DNA from: Viola odorata
Taxonomy: Eukaryota > Streptophyta > Magnoliopsida > Malpighiales > Violaceae
Assembly: GCA_963691705.1 (NCBI GenBank)
Contig: OY829541.1
Location: 50,674,377-50,738,376 of the forward strand
Direction of reading: 5' to 3'
Length of the DNA: 64,000 nt
This document shows, piece after piece, positions 12,146-22,879 of this stretch (positions are counted from its first letter, which is position 1; each line of letters begins with the position of its first letter). The notes below the pieces were generated by a model. The model was given only the letters and a program-made list of their open reading frames with translations, was not told where the DNA came from and searched no databases. The translations under genes and the position numbers were made by a program.

Positions 12146-12334
12146 GGAATAAATTTTCCACTTAATATCCTTACATTTAATATTGTGAGTGTGCTTCTCT
12201 GAAATATTGATAAGACAAGATGAGGAATAAAAAGAAACATTGGGAAAATAGTAGTAACAAACTGTACTAAAAAGTATGGCTTTAAGTTAGTCATTCACAA
12301 AGATAGTTATAAAAGACATGGAGGGAACTTTCTT

Positions 12335-14312
12335 TCAGTGCTCGGAAGGGGTGGTGCTAGAGGAACCAGGAACATCTGACCCTTTGTTTTTCCCGTGACC
12401 TTCAATCCGGGATTGTGAAGCGTAGAACTTGTCATCCGTTATATCCTTTATCTTCCGCTTCGCAATAGTAGCAACAGGAAGAGGATCGAACTTTTCCCTC
12501 CCGTAATGCTCCACAAAAGCATCTATCATCGCCTTTATTCCTTGCCATTTATACCAATGGCACTTCTCTGTGCTCATGCTCAGTTCCTTCTCCAAAGCCG
12601 CATTCTTTTCTTGTCACCTGCCACTGCCGCTTTCAAACCACACATTACCAGGGCATCCTTGGACATTTGGTCCATTATTGTTCTTGTTTTCTCTAACATG
12701 TCTTCATATTTGGCCTGGTATTGTGCTTCGCCTTTCTGGGCAATCTCTAAGTTCACCAGAATGTTCTCATACTTGGCTTGATATTGTGCTTCACCTTTTT
12801 GGGCCATTTCTAAGTTCTCCAGAACTTCTCTCAATGTTTTCTCTACAACCTCTTGTGCCTGCAAGTAATCTTGTTCACTCTTTTGAGTTGCTTCAAAGGC
12901 CTTTTGAAGGGTTTGAAGCTATTCTCGCTTTTCAGCACATTCCCGAATTGCTTGATCTCGAGAATTTTGCATATTTTCCATGGAGATCTTCATTTTCGCA
13001 TTATGGCCTGTCAGGTATTGAGAGCAGCGTATAGTGGAAAAGAGAGAAGACTGCATGTCACAAAGTTGATCTTCAGCTGATTGTGACAGAAAATTATCTT
13101 TCTCTTCTGGTTGAGGCAAAATCTCGGCAGCTAGAGTGGATGAACTCAGGTTGGCTATCAGATTGCAAGTGGCTGGGGAAATCCCTTCAGTAGTAGCCAT
13201 TTCAAAAGAAGGAATGAAATACATCATAGGAAGGCCGACATTGGAAGATTGCGGGAGCGGAGGAGATACGACAGTGTTGGCCTCTGTACCCGGAACAGGG
13301 GAAGAAGTTTCTCCCCTTGTATCTTGGAAAGCATTCAGAGGAGAGACAAGAAGGGTAGGAGACAAAACCTGTGATAATTTGAATGGAGTGTGTGATGAAG
13401 AAGTTGGCGTGAAGGTGGCGGGTCCGGCAGGGGCAGTAGTTGCCAGCAATTCTGACATCTCTATGTCATCAATGGTAATTTCAATAGGCCCTCCGCCACT
13501 ACCTAGTTCTTCTTGCCCACCCGGAGGAGTAGTTACCGTGGTTTCGCCAGAGGGTCCTTCATCTGTTTTCCTTTGGCGGTAGGAGAGGAAGAAATTGTCA
13601 ATATTATCCAAGGCCTGGGAAGGGTGGCCATGGAAAAGTTTTCTGTAACCTCCTGTATAGTAAATCAGGAAACATTTCATATTAATAAAAGTGCAAGTAG
13701 TAAAAGAAAGAAAATAATTTAAGAATAAACATACCCGAGTTTCTGAAAGAAAGCTTCGAGGAATATCGTGGAGAGGGGATTACGGGGCCGGAACCTTTGA
13801 TATAGTGGCCACCACGGAACCTTTGTCAAGATCAGTAGCGGTGGATTCCAAGGTCACTCCCGCAGGATTTTCTGGCATTGTGCTTGCCCCGGAATCTGTT
13901 GCGACATGTTCTGCCTCAGAAGTTGCGGCAGTGTAAGACATGTTAGCTACTGCATTTTCTTTGGGATTTCCCGGGTCACTCAGAATCTCTTGTTCCGTAG
14001 CCACGACGCTGCAAACGCTTGTTGATGCCACGGTGCTAGAAACTTTGGACATCTCAGGTGTGGCAGAAGTTGCTCCAAGGGGTGTCGTGACATCCGGAGC
14101 TTGTGGAATCGTAGGGATGGTGGAAAGCGTAATTGTAGGACCTTTACTTGCACGACCTTTGGTTAATTTTCTTTTCTTCTTTTAGGGTGTCGTGGAAGAC
14201 TTCTCCAAAATGGTATTCCCTTTGCAAGTAGGAGCAGGAATTGTAGACTGAAGCCTTCGTTCACTTCGTTCTCGCTTACGGACGCATTCCGGTCTCTAAT
14301 AGGGATTGATTT
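12335..14312 (-). pseudogene. Antisense coiled-coil ORF of the Tat-like element
   Basis: Minus-strand coding sequence opposite to pol. From 14312 downward it reads a basic segment (RPECVRKRERSERR), then a Ser/Thr/Pro/Ala-rich region (13780-14185) and, after a gap that may be an intron, the stretch 12919-13680. It continues past one in-frame stop (12919-12921) into a coiled coil with a duplicated NLE-AQKGEAQYQAKYE unit (12580-12864). A one-base slip leads to a last segment with the motif HWYKWQGIKAMIDAFVE (12335-12595). Stops also occur near 14292 and 14180. A splice-acceptor-like TTTTGCAG precedes 14312. Antisense ORFs downstream of pol are known in Tat-group elements such as Grande and Retand. 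The biochemical role is unknown; I see no catalytic motif. Confidence 0.6.
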
Positions 14313-14627
14313 CTGCAAAATATTTGCAGATTATTAAATAATATTACGAGATGGTATTTTGTATTTTGTAAAATTATGTGAAAGAGAGAGGATGGAAATT
14401 TTTCAAAACTTTTACAATTTCCTGCAGTTTAGAAATATGAAATCCACTCAGCTACCGGGAAATGATAATAATTGTGTTCCGGCTTGAGCAAGCAACATCT
14501 TTACATGCAACTTGGCAGGCGTAAGGTTGATATTCATACGGAATTCTTTTAAGAAACTCTTTATAATATTGCAAGCCATACGACATCTACAGGGAAAGAG
14601 ACGCAAGGAAAATGTCGAAAGCATTGC

Positions 14628-15128
14628 TTAGGGAGAAGGGGAATCATCATCATCCTCATTGTTATGAGATGAGTAGGGAATTTCCTTTAAAGCATCAATG
14701 ATAGAGGTCATCTCGAGAGAAGAAGACTTAACCCTTTTTAGGCAGCACTTCAGCAAAGCTCTATTGCTCTTCAACATGTTAATGGCAACACAAACATGAG
14801 AAATGGTAATGGCGGACTTAGAAACTACCTCTAGGGCATCATCGTCCTCTTCGCATGTCGTATCACGTATGGCCACCAATGGATTAAGCATACTCTCCAG
14901 TTTGCAAATATCTGCATCTGTGTTGGCCATCATACGCTCTAGGACAGAAACGTTCGTCGTTGTACTACGCTCTACAAATGAAGTGGTAGAAAGAAGATAA
15001 TTCATGATTGAATCATCCGTGATATGAGAGAAAATAGATGAATACAAGGAAAAATTGAAAAAAGAATGCATGCTAGTGGGGAAAATCGAAGAAGAAGGAA
15101 AGGTTAATTTATAATTACATAGACTCAT
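14628..15128 (-). CDS. Second antisense ORF of the Tat-like element, function unknown
   Basis: This open frame of 166 codons on the minus strand has a more credible start at the internal Met at about 15005 (MNYLLSTTSFVERS). It encodes a small, mostly helical protein with a Cys-poor middle, a KCCLKRVKSSS segment and a very acidic tail (NEDDDDSPSP). It lies between the coiled-coil antisense ORF and the 3' LTR and is on the same strand as that ORF, so it may be its first exon or a separate gene of the element. No known domain is recognised. The frame is intact, unlike its neighbours. It could also be fortuitous. Confidence 0.4.
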   Translation of the reverse strand: MSLCNYKLTFPSSSIFPTSMHSFFNFSLYSSIFSHITDDSIMNYLLSTTSFVERSTTTNVSVLERMMANTDADICKLESMLNPLVAIRDTTCEEDDDALEVVSKSAITISHVCVAINMLKSNRALLKCCLKRVKSSSLEMTSIIDALKEIPYSSHNNEDDDDSPSP

Positions 15129-15340
15129 CGCCTCGAAAAAATATTTTTAGCACTTCAAAGCAACAGTTAAAGCGCCACCAACCATTTCAGATCCATCCAT
15201 TGATGTGTCAAGCAAGCAGAGAGAAAGGAATGGAAAATTAAATACATACGAGAATCAAAGCGAGGAGCCCTCAATAAATCAAGCCCTGGAAGAGTAGCGG
15301 AAACCCTTGGTAAACACTAGGGCTCGTTTTCGGTTGGGCT

Positions 15341-15812
15341 TGTGATAATCCAAAACATACCCCCTTGGGCATTTTAGTCTTTACACGGGTTCCAGAACTA
15401 GTAACTCGGAATCCCTGACCTGTAATTTACACTCCTAGCCATACCTACCCGGCATCTCACTTTCATTGCTACCGGTGTGGTTGACGTCAACGAGGGGGTC
15501 CCATCCGGCTTGACGTGGCTCACATCCCCACACCCGGTGTCTCAGCTTCCCCGGTATCAATCTCACTTGGCTACCGGGATTCCTTGGCCTATAAATACCC
15601 CCCTCCAAGGGACTAATAGGTAAGCTTAAACACACAACAAAAACTCTGCTGAAATCTACTCTCACCTTTACTACTCTTTGCTTACCCCACTTATCACTAT
15701 GAATACTAACTTGATCGTCGAAGTGTCTACGCCGGGAACCCTCCCGGCGCCTTGCAGGTGAAGCTGCGGTGTGGACAACCATCCTCTTATCAGAGTATAT
15801 TCCCTGATTATC
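15341..15812 (+). repeat. Probable 3' LTR of the Tat-like element
   Basis: The proposed left end is TGTGATAATCC at 15341. A matching inverted GATTATC lies at 15806-15812. Inside are a TATA box (CCTATAAATACCC, 15588-15600) followed by TTGATCGTCGAAGTGTC. Next comes a GC-rich hairpin, GCCGGGA..CTCCCGGC (15731-15748), and TTGCAGGTG, an R-U5 arrangement typical of Tat/Retand LTRs. Borders are approximate because the partner 5' LTR is missing. Confidence 0.55.
15588..15600 (+). promoter_or_regulatory. LTR TATA box
   Basis: CCTATAAATACCC lies within the LTR, about 110-140 bases upstream of the GC hairpin and U5-like segment. It is the best core-promoter match in the retrotransposon block. Confidence 0.55.
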
Positions 15813-15829
15813 CTTAACCCAGGTTCAAA

Positions 15830-17600
15830 TATTATAAAAAAAGATTAAAACAACATATGAATCAATAGTTAAAACTTCATTACGTGCTTACCATGTAAAC
15901 TTCCAATTTCGCATAGCAATAGATATATATTGCAATATAACTAATTAACGACTTATGAGTAATAACTAGAATATTACTTGCAGATCGATAAACAACTGCG
16001 AAGTGATTAGTCAGAAACCTTCACGTACTAATCCATTTATCATTGAATGGCATAATTAATTAATTATGGTGATCATGATCTATACGATCAATGGACCATA
16101 TTTAGTACTCGATCTTCTTGTTTGTCAGGAGAAGGAAAAGAACATTAGTCATGATGGGGTGCATATGTTGTTGTTGTATCCTAGTAGCTAGCTAGCCCGT
16201 GAAACATGGGCGCAGACACACTTTATTCGATCACCTGGCAGGCTGACACCTCCTTATTCCTTATTCTTTGGGCCCTATATATCCATACATCCATTACTCA
16301 GCCGATAAAAAATCAAAAATAAGAATGAAAGTGTGCTCGTCAAGCCATATTCCATCAAAGCATGAATCATAGGATTCCATATTCCTATTTTAAATCACAT
16401 GAAACACTGGCAAGTGCCAAGGAACCGCGTAAATTGAGAGTTTCTAGTTTGAAATCTTTTATATACTCTAGTGTGCAAAAGTGATAGTAGTTTTCAATTT
16501 GAAATTGTAAAAACAATTGAATCTCTTTATCATAGCGTGTTCGTTCTCGAACTAAATAATTAATGCCAATCTTCTTCATATAAAATGTAGCTCTTACCTA
16601 ACGCGGTAGATTGATCATCTAAACCAATGTAATAATTAAGTATATATACTTACTTTTATTATTATTTTTAAACATTATTATGTCTTTCTTAAACTTCTTT
16701 ATTTGAATTGCAATATATAGAAACTACCAGATTATATATTTCACGTTAAATAGTTAACTCGCGAATTTTTGTACATATAGCTCACCACGTCACCTTAACC
16801 AAATTGGAAAACCTTCACCCAAGGGAAAAAATGAAGAATTTTTTTTGCTGTTACTTGTTGAGAAAGGTCACATGCATGGCACCAACATAAGAAGCACGTG
16901 AGAGGCGCATGGCAGGGGAATCGATCCCTTGCTTGTGGAAGGAGGAGGAGTGGGGCCTACATATTTGGGCCCGCAATTGGAGTGCTCTTTCGGTATGCCT
17001 TCTTTATCGAGAAACTCGAAATTAAAAAAATAATTATTCTTCGTCGCTCCTTTGCCTTCTCTTCTGTCCCGTCACATACATAGGACCCACCAATTTAGGT
17101 GTGACGATAACGCCGCTATCTCTGACGTATCCTCACATCATCATCAACCAAACCACAGACCAATAACGAAATCCTGCCCGTTGATTCATCAATCATCACT
17201 ATAGTAGGGAGTAATTAGTTGGTCCACATTGCAAATTTTAAACAAAAGAATTAGACATTTAATTTATTTTTAAATATAAGTAAAAATTATTGAAAAAATA
17301 ATGCAATGTCAAAAGTTTGTCCGGTAATTCTCACTGTTAAAAATGAACAATTAAGAATTAAATTAGAAATACAATAAAAAACAATATTTATTTTATTCTC
17401 GGGTCCATCAAATTATAAGTAATTCTCATAACTCAGATATATATAAGACAAAAAATTCAAACTCTATAAATAGATATCCAAAGTTTTTTAATTCATATTT
17501 GACACATTTTTAAATAAACGCTAATTTACGCTTCCTTTTTTAACAAAGAAAAACAATTCCCACCTGAAAATAATTCAAATCACAACCTACTGCTCTGTGT
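15830..17600. other. Intergenic, AT-rich; no gene seen
   Basis: No open frame has family motifs. The stretch holds scattered ACGTG motifs (for example about 16895) and AT-rich sequence, and grades into the upstream region of the DOF gene. The short ORFs present are not supported. Confidence 0.5.
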
Positions 17601-17609
17601 AAAATACTA

Positions 17610-17736
17610 CTCTCTCTGTCCTTTAATAACTGTCGCTTTAAAACAGTAATAAAAAGTAGCTCAAACACTAAAAAATTAAGTAATGTGTACAGTAACAAAA
17701 AGTAGCAAAACGTCCATTATTTATGGACGAAGGGAG
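17610..17736. mobile_element. Stowaway-like MITE, 127 bp
   Basis: The ends are CTCTCTCTGTCCTTTAATAA and, read inverted, CTCCCTTCGTCCATAAATAA. They are flanked by TA on both sides (17608-17609 and 17737-17738), the expected Tc1/mariner-type target duplication. The interior is AT-rich and non-coding. It sits about 530 bases upstream of the DOF start codon. Confidence 0.75.
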
Positions 17737-17989
17737 TACTATTTAGGAGTTTTTTTTATATATATGAAGGGTTTATTTATGCACATGTGAATTGGGCTGC
17801 TCACCGTAAAATAAAAACAGAAAATGGTCCAACAAGTCTAAGATGAGGTAAGTATGTGGGCCCCACGTCACACATTGGACAGACAAAGTAGGGCCCGATG
17901 AATGTGAAGCCCACCGACTGTTGCTGTATCATATGGACCGTATCCCAAGTACTAGCTACTACAAAAACAGTGGCCTACTTCTCTGCAGT

Positions 17990-18262
17990 ACACTACACAG
18001 TCTACACTACACTCTCTACCACAACTTCTACTATTTCTTCTGCTGCCTTTTTCTTCCCTTCTTATTCACATCCACCCCTCACTCCACTTCACCTCCTCAT
18101 CCTTTCAAATCTCTCCATCTCACCATCATCAACTTACACTCTCAATTTTTATAACCAAATTGAGCAAAACATGAAGTAGAGGTGTGTTAGTTTCTTGAAG
18201 GAAAACTGTCTTTTTGTTTCTTGTCTTCCTTGATCCCTTTGTGTTGTTTCTTGTTGGGGATA
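17990..18262 (+). promoter_or_regulatory. DOF gene 5' leader, pyrimidine-rich
   Basis: The 270 bases before the ATG are rich in CT (CTACACTCTCTACC, CTTCTTATTC, CTCCTCATCC), as is usual for plant 5' UTRs. An AT-rich TATATATAT near 17757-17763 could supply a TATA box. An ORF of 93 codons (17898-18179) overlaps but has no family features and would be a uORF only if transcription starts before 17898. Confidence 0.4.
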
Positions 18263-19511
18263 ATGGGGCTTACTTCATTGCAAGTTTGCATGGATTCAAG
18301 TGATTGGCTTCAGGTATGAAATTCCTACAAATGCATGCCGTTTCCTTTGTAATTCTGCTTCCAGTCTGTAGAATGGCAGAAAATGTAGTCATCAAATTAA
18401 AATTTTGATAATGTTGTAGCTTTGAAAAAATAAAAAATAAATTAAGTGACCGAAAACCATTAAACTGTTAAAAACCTCATTTGTGTGTAAAAACGTTTTT
18501 ATTACAAACAAACCCTCAATTTAGTCGATAAAAAAGGGTCTCTTTGCTTGTTATTGAAAATGATAAATGCCATTGGGGTAGATATCAAGCTCCATGCTTC
18601 ATAAAACACTATGTTTCTGCTAGATTTGGAACCTAATAGTACTTTTTGTGTGGTTTAGACATTTACTCCAAAAATGACAGATTGGAGAATGTGTAAACAG
18701 AAGTACTGTATTCTAATTTATAGTTGTTTCGATCTTCTCGGGTGCCGTTTCGATAGACACTAATTATAATCAGTTCTAAAAAAAAATCATGAGTGGCAGG
18801 GGACAATTCATGATGATGAGTCAGGAATGGATCATGGGATGGATTCTTCTTCAAATTCTCCATCCGGTGGTGATCACATGCTCACATGCTCAAGGCCATT
18901 GATTGAGAGGAGGCTTAGGCCACCACACGACCAAGCTCTAAAATGCCCAAGGTGTGAATCCACACACACCAAATTCTGCTATTACAACAACTACAGCTTG
19001 TCTCAACCAAGATACTTTTGCAAGACTTGTAGAAGGTATTGGACCAAAGGAGGGACACTAAGGAACATACCAGTTGGTGGAGGGTGTAGGAAAAACAAGA
19101 AAGTGTCCAAGAAATCAAATGATCATCAATCAATTAGTAGTAATAATAACAACAACCAAAACCCATCATCATCTTCTAATTCTCCTACTAATCTCCACCT
19201 CTCCATCCCACCTGAAATTCAACTCTCTCACCTTAACAACATACTGAACACTCAAGCCACATTTGCAAACCCTAATCATAATTTTATGGGGATGCCTCTA
19301 GATTTTATGGAGAGTAAGCTAGAAGGATTAGTGGGGAGCTCAAGGATTAACAATTATGATTTTATGGGGAATGGGCTTGGAGAAATGGGCCATACCCATC
19401 ACGGGTTAGGCCCAAATTTTAATGATCTTTGCTCTCCACCACCATTTGGTATGTCCCTTGATGGGAATAGTACTTTCATGGAAAATTGTCAAAGGTTGAT
19501 GCTTCCATTTG

Positions 19512-19542
<31 letters not shown>

Positions 19543-19747
19543 AGGAGGGAATGATCATGATCATCACAACAATCATGGACTAATTGATGTGAAGCCTAAT
19601 ACAAAGTTTTTGTCACTCGATTGGCAAGATCACCAGCAGGGAGGAGAGAAGGACACGTATGGGTACATTAACAACAATCTTGGGACATGGAATGGATTGA
19701 TGAATGGTTATGGATCATCATCAGCAACAACCAATACATTGGTGTAG
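18263..19747 (+). CDS. DOF zinc-finger transcription factor, DOF5.6/HCA2-like
   Basis: Two coding exons, 18263-18313 and 18800-19747, give 332 residues. Exon 1 encodes [17 protein letters not shown] and exon 2 continues [11 protein letters not shown], the conserved amino terminus of the DOF5.6-like group. The intron is GT-AG (18314-18799), and choosing 18800 keeps frame and family sequence. The DOF domain (about residues 55-110) has C-x2-C-x21-C-x2-[18 protein letters not shown], then [10 protein letters not shown], followed by [17 protein letters not shown]. Downstream are an Asn/Ser tract and a run of ten His. DOF proteins bind AAAG sites in DNA; DOF5.6/HCA2 acts in vascular cambium and phloem development in Arabidopsis. 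Subgroup assignment is by recognisable amino terminus only. Confidence 0.93.
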
Positions 19748-20637
19748 AGATTAATTAATTAATTATCATCTGGTTAATTAATTAATTAAATCCAGCGAAT
19801 TAAGTAAAGGAGGAGTGTTCGCAGATGTGAATGAGAAATTTGTTGGTCCAAGAATGACTACTTGATATGTACCTTAGTGTTCGTACTTTGTATTTCATGT
19901 CTTTTCCTTGTTTGGTGTGCTAAGACATTCAAGGATATCTAGGATTTTGTTGTTACTTCGAGGAAGATATGCTAGTGTTGCTGTTTTTTTTTCTTACTTA
20001 AAAAATTGCGCCGATCATATCTAGGTTTTGTCTTGTAATACTACTAGCTTTCCAATTCCAATGATTTCCATACATACTTGTTGGTGTTGGGGTGATATCA
20101 TTAAGTTATTATTGTTGGAGAATAATTTTTTCGAACCTAAAATTTAAATTACTACGAGAGTTTGAGTTGCGAACCATATTAGAGTTTTCAGTGAAAGCAA
20201 ACGCAGCACTTTTCTGAGTTTCGTGACAACGTGGTCCCATTGTACTTTAGCCAGTGCTCCTAAATGAAAGCTAGGGATTACAGGAATTGACCATTGACCT
20301 TTGACTCGATTAAAATGGCGAAATGATCTTTTAAGTGTGAAACATGGGATGAAGAAATTTAAGCACTGCATTTAAAGTTTACAAAAACGAATTAATTAAG
20401 GTTGTTGTGCATTGTGCTGCACGTTTTATTTGGGTTGAATTTACCAAAAGGAACATATATATATATGTCCAACAATATTCAATTCGAATTTTGAAAATGA
20501 AAAAAATTATATAAGAAGAATTACTCTCAATTGAGAAGACATTAGGAATAAAAATTCAGGCTTTATTTAATAGTTGTGATATAATTTTTGAATTAAAATA
20601 TATAAATTCCATAAATCTCTCCCTCATTATTGTTATG
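19748..20637. other. DOF 3' region and intergenic DNA
   Basis: The sequence after the DOF stop contains TTAATTAATTAATTA repeats (19751-19789) and T-rich signals consistent with a 3' UTR ending near 20040. Beyond that I see no gene. Confidence 0.4.
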
Positions 20638-20888
20638 GGATCCGGCTCCTCTAATTTTTCCTTGAATATGACCAGTCATGTTAGAGGAACCTGAACTGTT
20701 CAATAAAATTGGATGGATGAGATTAAAAATTCAAGTCATTAATGAGTTGACCACTTGTTGAATTTTATTGACTGGTCAACTCATTAATGATTTGAATTTT
20801 TAATCTCATCCGTCTAATTTTATTGAACGGTTCAGATTCTTCTAACATGACTGGTTATGTTCAAATGAAAATTATAAGAGCTCAATCC
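20638..20888. mobile_element. Foldback MITE with 9-bp target duplication (Mutator-type)
   Basis: Nearly the whole 251-bp element is two inverted arms of about 115 bases separated by a short loop near 20755-20770. Its ends read GGATCCGGCTCCTCTAATTT and, inverted from the right, GGATTGAGCTCTTATAATTT. Both sides carry a perfect 9-base duplication, ATTGTTATG (20629-20637 and 20889-20897), the length expected of Mutator-like transposition. There is no coding capacity. Confidence 0.85.
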
Positions 20889-20897
20889 ATTGTTATG

Positions 20898-21400
20898 TAG
20901 TATGATAAGTACGGGAAGACTATGAATTGCGCAAATGTTATATATTTTAATTTGTAAGTAAGAGATTGTTAATTTGATTATTGTATAGTATGTAATCACA
21001 ATCCAATATATTGTATATACTCGTAGATTGCATGTGTAAAGAAAGTGTACTTTAAAAGAAAAAAATATATTTTTTGACATGTTTTTCTACAAACTAAAGT
21101 TTTCAGCCGTAATGGTTTTTTTTGTCAAATATTTTCGTGATCTAGCGGTAAAAAATACAAGATGAGTCTTTCTCGTCCATCAAATGATTTGAATCTTTGC
21201 ACAAAATTAGTGCATGTCATGGATTGGACCATAATGAGATGAATAATGAAATTTTAAAGCTTGAAACTTCTCTTTTAATAAAAATACAACTTTTTTAAGG
21301 ATATATTTATGAATTAAAAGACATTTTCATATTACGATTTTATTTTATTTTATTTTCGTTCCTCCAATTTCTTTCCCGAAGCCCAATTTGTTTTTTCTTT
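20898..21400. other. Intergenic; possible SINE-like fragment
   Basis: There is no gene. Around 21138-21205 a GATCTAGCGGTAAAA segment and a downstream ATGATTTGAATCTT resemble decayed pol III A and B boxes at roughly tRNA spacing. The match is weak. The rest is AT-rich. Confidence 0.25.
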
Positions 21401-21411
21401 GGTGAACTCTG

Positions 21412-21523
21412 AGGCCCAGTTTAAGGTCCAATTGAAAACCCATTCGTTCTTTTGGGTTCTTTCATCATTCAAAGTACAGAAAACCAACTTAGCCAAACGG
21501 TCCAAACACTGCCTAGGGTTTAG
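21412..21523 (+). promoter_or_regulatory. bL12m promoter with Site II and telo-box motifs
   Basis: AGGCCCA at 21412-21418 (a Site II element, inverse of TGGGCCT) and TAGGGTTTAG at 21514-21523 (telo-box, inverse of AAACCCTA) lie just upstream of the first exon of the ribosomal protein gene. This pair is well known in plant ribosomal-protein and mitochondrial-machinery promoters. Transcription probably starts around 21500-21560. Confidence 0.6.
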
Positions 21524-21704
21524 TCCTCTCCCAGGTTTCATCGGTGTTATTGATCACTAACATCTGAAAGATCTCTGATTCTCACTTAGTACTAGAATCA
21601 ATTTGCATCAAATTTGGTTAGTTGCCTCCGATATCTCGCAAATAGCAATGCTCCCATTTCTCCGGTTAAGGCCCTAACATTCAAGTCCCAGCTTCAGATT
21701 TCTG

Positions 21705-22192
21705 GTAAATCATTTCGTTTCTTCTCTGTTTGGTCATTTTCGTATGTTTATTAAGTAGAATATGCTTGAGCTAAGTGGTTTACTGCGATAGTCTAGATTT
21801 GATGTTCATCCTTTGTGGGGTCTATTTATGCCCACAACCTGTTTGTTGAAAGACTAATCTGAAACTTTTTCTTATCCATTTTAAGCATGTGCTTTGATTG
21901 AAAATAAGTATATCATACCAGAGAAGTTAAGCTCCTCCTTATTTCCGTGAAATTATGGATAAATTGTAGGCAGAGGATTTCTTCATTTGCCGTCGGATTA
22001 AATTTAAGTAGAATACAGAGCGTTGGCTTGTTGAAATGGAGTAGGCGATAGTTCCAGTTTGTAATATGATCCCTTCATTTTGGTTGAATAACTCTTAATT
22101 GAAAACACAAAATTTTGGATTCATTATTACAAATAGTTATCTGATATCAATGTTCAGTGCATTCCTGAAGTATAAACAGGTTTTTTTTCCAG
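21705..22192 (+). other. 5'-UTR intron of the bL12m gene
   Basis: Donor TCTG|GTAAAT at 21705 and acceptor TTTTTTTTCCAG|GCG ending at 22192 flank an AT-rich stretch with no coding content. The downstream exon contains the ATG about 100 bases later. Introns in the leader are common in such plant genes. Not verified by transcript. Confidence 0.6.
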
Positions 22193-22294
22193 GCGATATC
22201 ATTCATCCTTGAGAAACAAGTGAAAGGAGTATTTCAGTTGCCTTCAATGCTGCAGCTAGTTTATTGAGTAGTTGTTTGTGGTTATTTGTTAAAC

Positions 22295-22879
22295 ATGAAG
22301 TTTGTTGCATTGGTCAGATCAGTTTGGGCCCGTCCTACTCTCCGTGAAGTAACTGGACCTTTGCAGGTTCGTTATTTCCAGCACGATGATTTTGTTCCCA
22401 GAGATCCCAAGGCCAAGCCTAAAAGGTACAAATATCCAGCTTTCTATGATCCATATGGGCCTAGACCTCCACCCTCCGACAAGATCACACAACTTGCAGA
22501 GCGAATTGCTGCCTTATCGCCGGAAGAGCGATCTCAAATTGGTCCTGCTATTGGGTTCAAGTTAAAGCATCCTAAACTCGAGAAAATTTCAGTAGAAGGC
22601 CTGGACTTGAGTGCTCAAGGAGGGTCAGATGCTGGAGCTGCGAAAGTCGAGGAGAAGAAGGAGAAAACAGCCTTTGATGTGAAACTGGAGAAATTTGATG
22701 CTTCTGCAAAAATCAAGGTGATTAAGGAAGTCAGAGCATTCACTGATTTGGGGTTGAAAGAGGCTAAAGACCTGGTAGAAAAGGCTCCGGTAGTGCTTAA
22801 ACAAGGGGTGACCAAAGATGAAGCCAACGGTATAATTGAGAAGATAAAAGCTGCTGGAGGAGTTGCCATTATGGAGTGA
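22295..22879 (+). CDS. Mitochondrial ribosomal protein bL12m (L7/L12)
   Basis: One coding exon, 194 residues, from ATG at 22295 ([14 protein letters not shown]). An upstream TTG in the same frame is not a start. The amino terminus is basic and Arg-rich, lacking acidic residues, as expected of a mitochondrial presequence. A plant-specific [19 protein letters not shown] segment leads into the helical dimerisation region, then the L7/L12 carboxyl-terminal domain from about residue 126. That domain has [20 protein letters not shown], then [14 protein letters not shown] and [15 protein letters not shown]. bL12 forms the ribosomal stalk that recruits translation factors. The presequence favours mitochondrion over plastid, since plastid L12 has a different, shorter mature form. 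The next gene is convergent (PWWP, minus strand). Confidence 0.93.
   Translation: MKFVALVRSVWARPTLREVTGPLQVRYFQHDDFVPRDPKAKPKRYKYPAFYDPYGPRPPPSDKITQLAERIAALSPEERSQIGPAIGFKLKHPKLEKISVEGLDLSAQGGSDAGAAKVEEKKEKTAFDVKLEKFDASAKIKVIKEVRAFTDLGLKEAKDLVEKAPVVLKQGVTKDEANGIIEKIKAAGGVAIME

Larger units (their letters stand above)
6690..15812 (+). mobile_element. Degraded Tat/Retand-like Ty3/gypsy LTR retrotransposon, 5'-truncated
   Basis: In order on the plus strand are a gag carboxyl-terminal remnant, a non-coding insert where protease is expected, and RT-RNase H. A second archaeal-type RNase H, integrase with its chromodomain-less tail, tandem-repeat 3' UTR blocks, an antisense coding block, and an LTR-like promoter/R-U5 segment follow. 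The second RNase H between RNase H and integrase, plus antisense ORFs before the 3' LTR, are known hallmarks of the Tat group (Ogre, Retand, Grande and relatives). No 5' LTR or primer binding site is visible: the element begins abruptly next to the opposite-strand gag relic at about 6690. Multiple stops make it non-autonomous. Confidence 0.8.

Noticed and set aside
17898..18179. 93-codon ORF in the DOF leader
   Set aside because: Low-complexity Ser/Thr/Pro from a pyrimidine-rich 5' UTR; no support as a protein.
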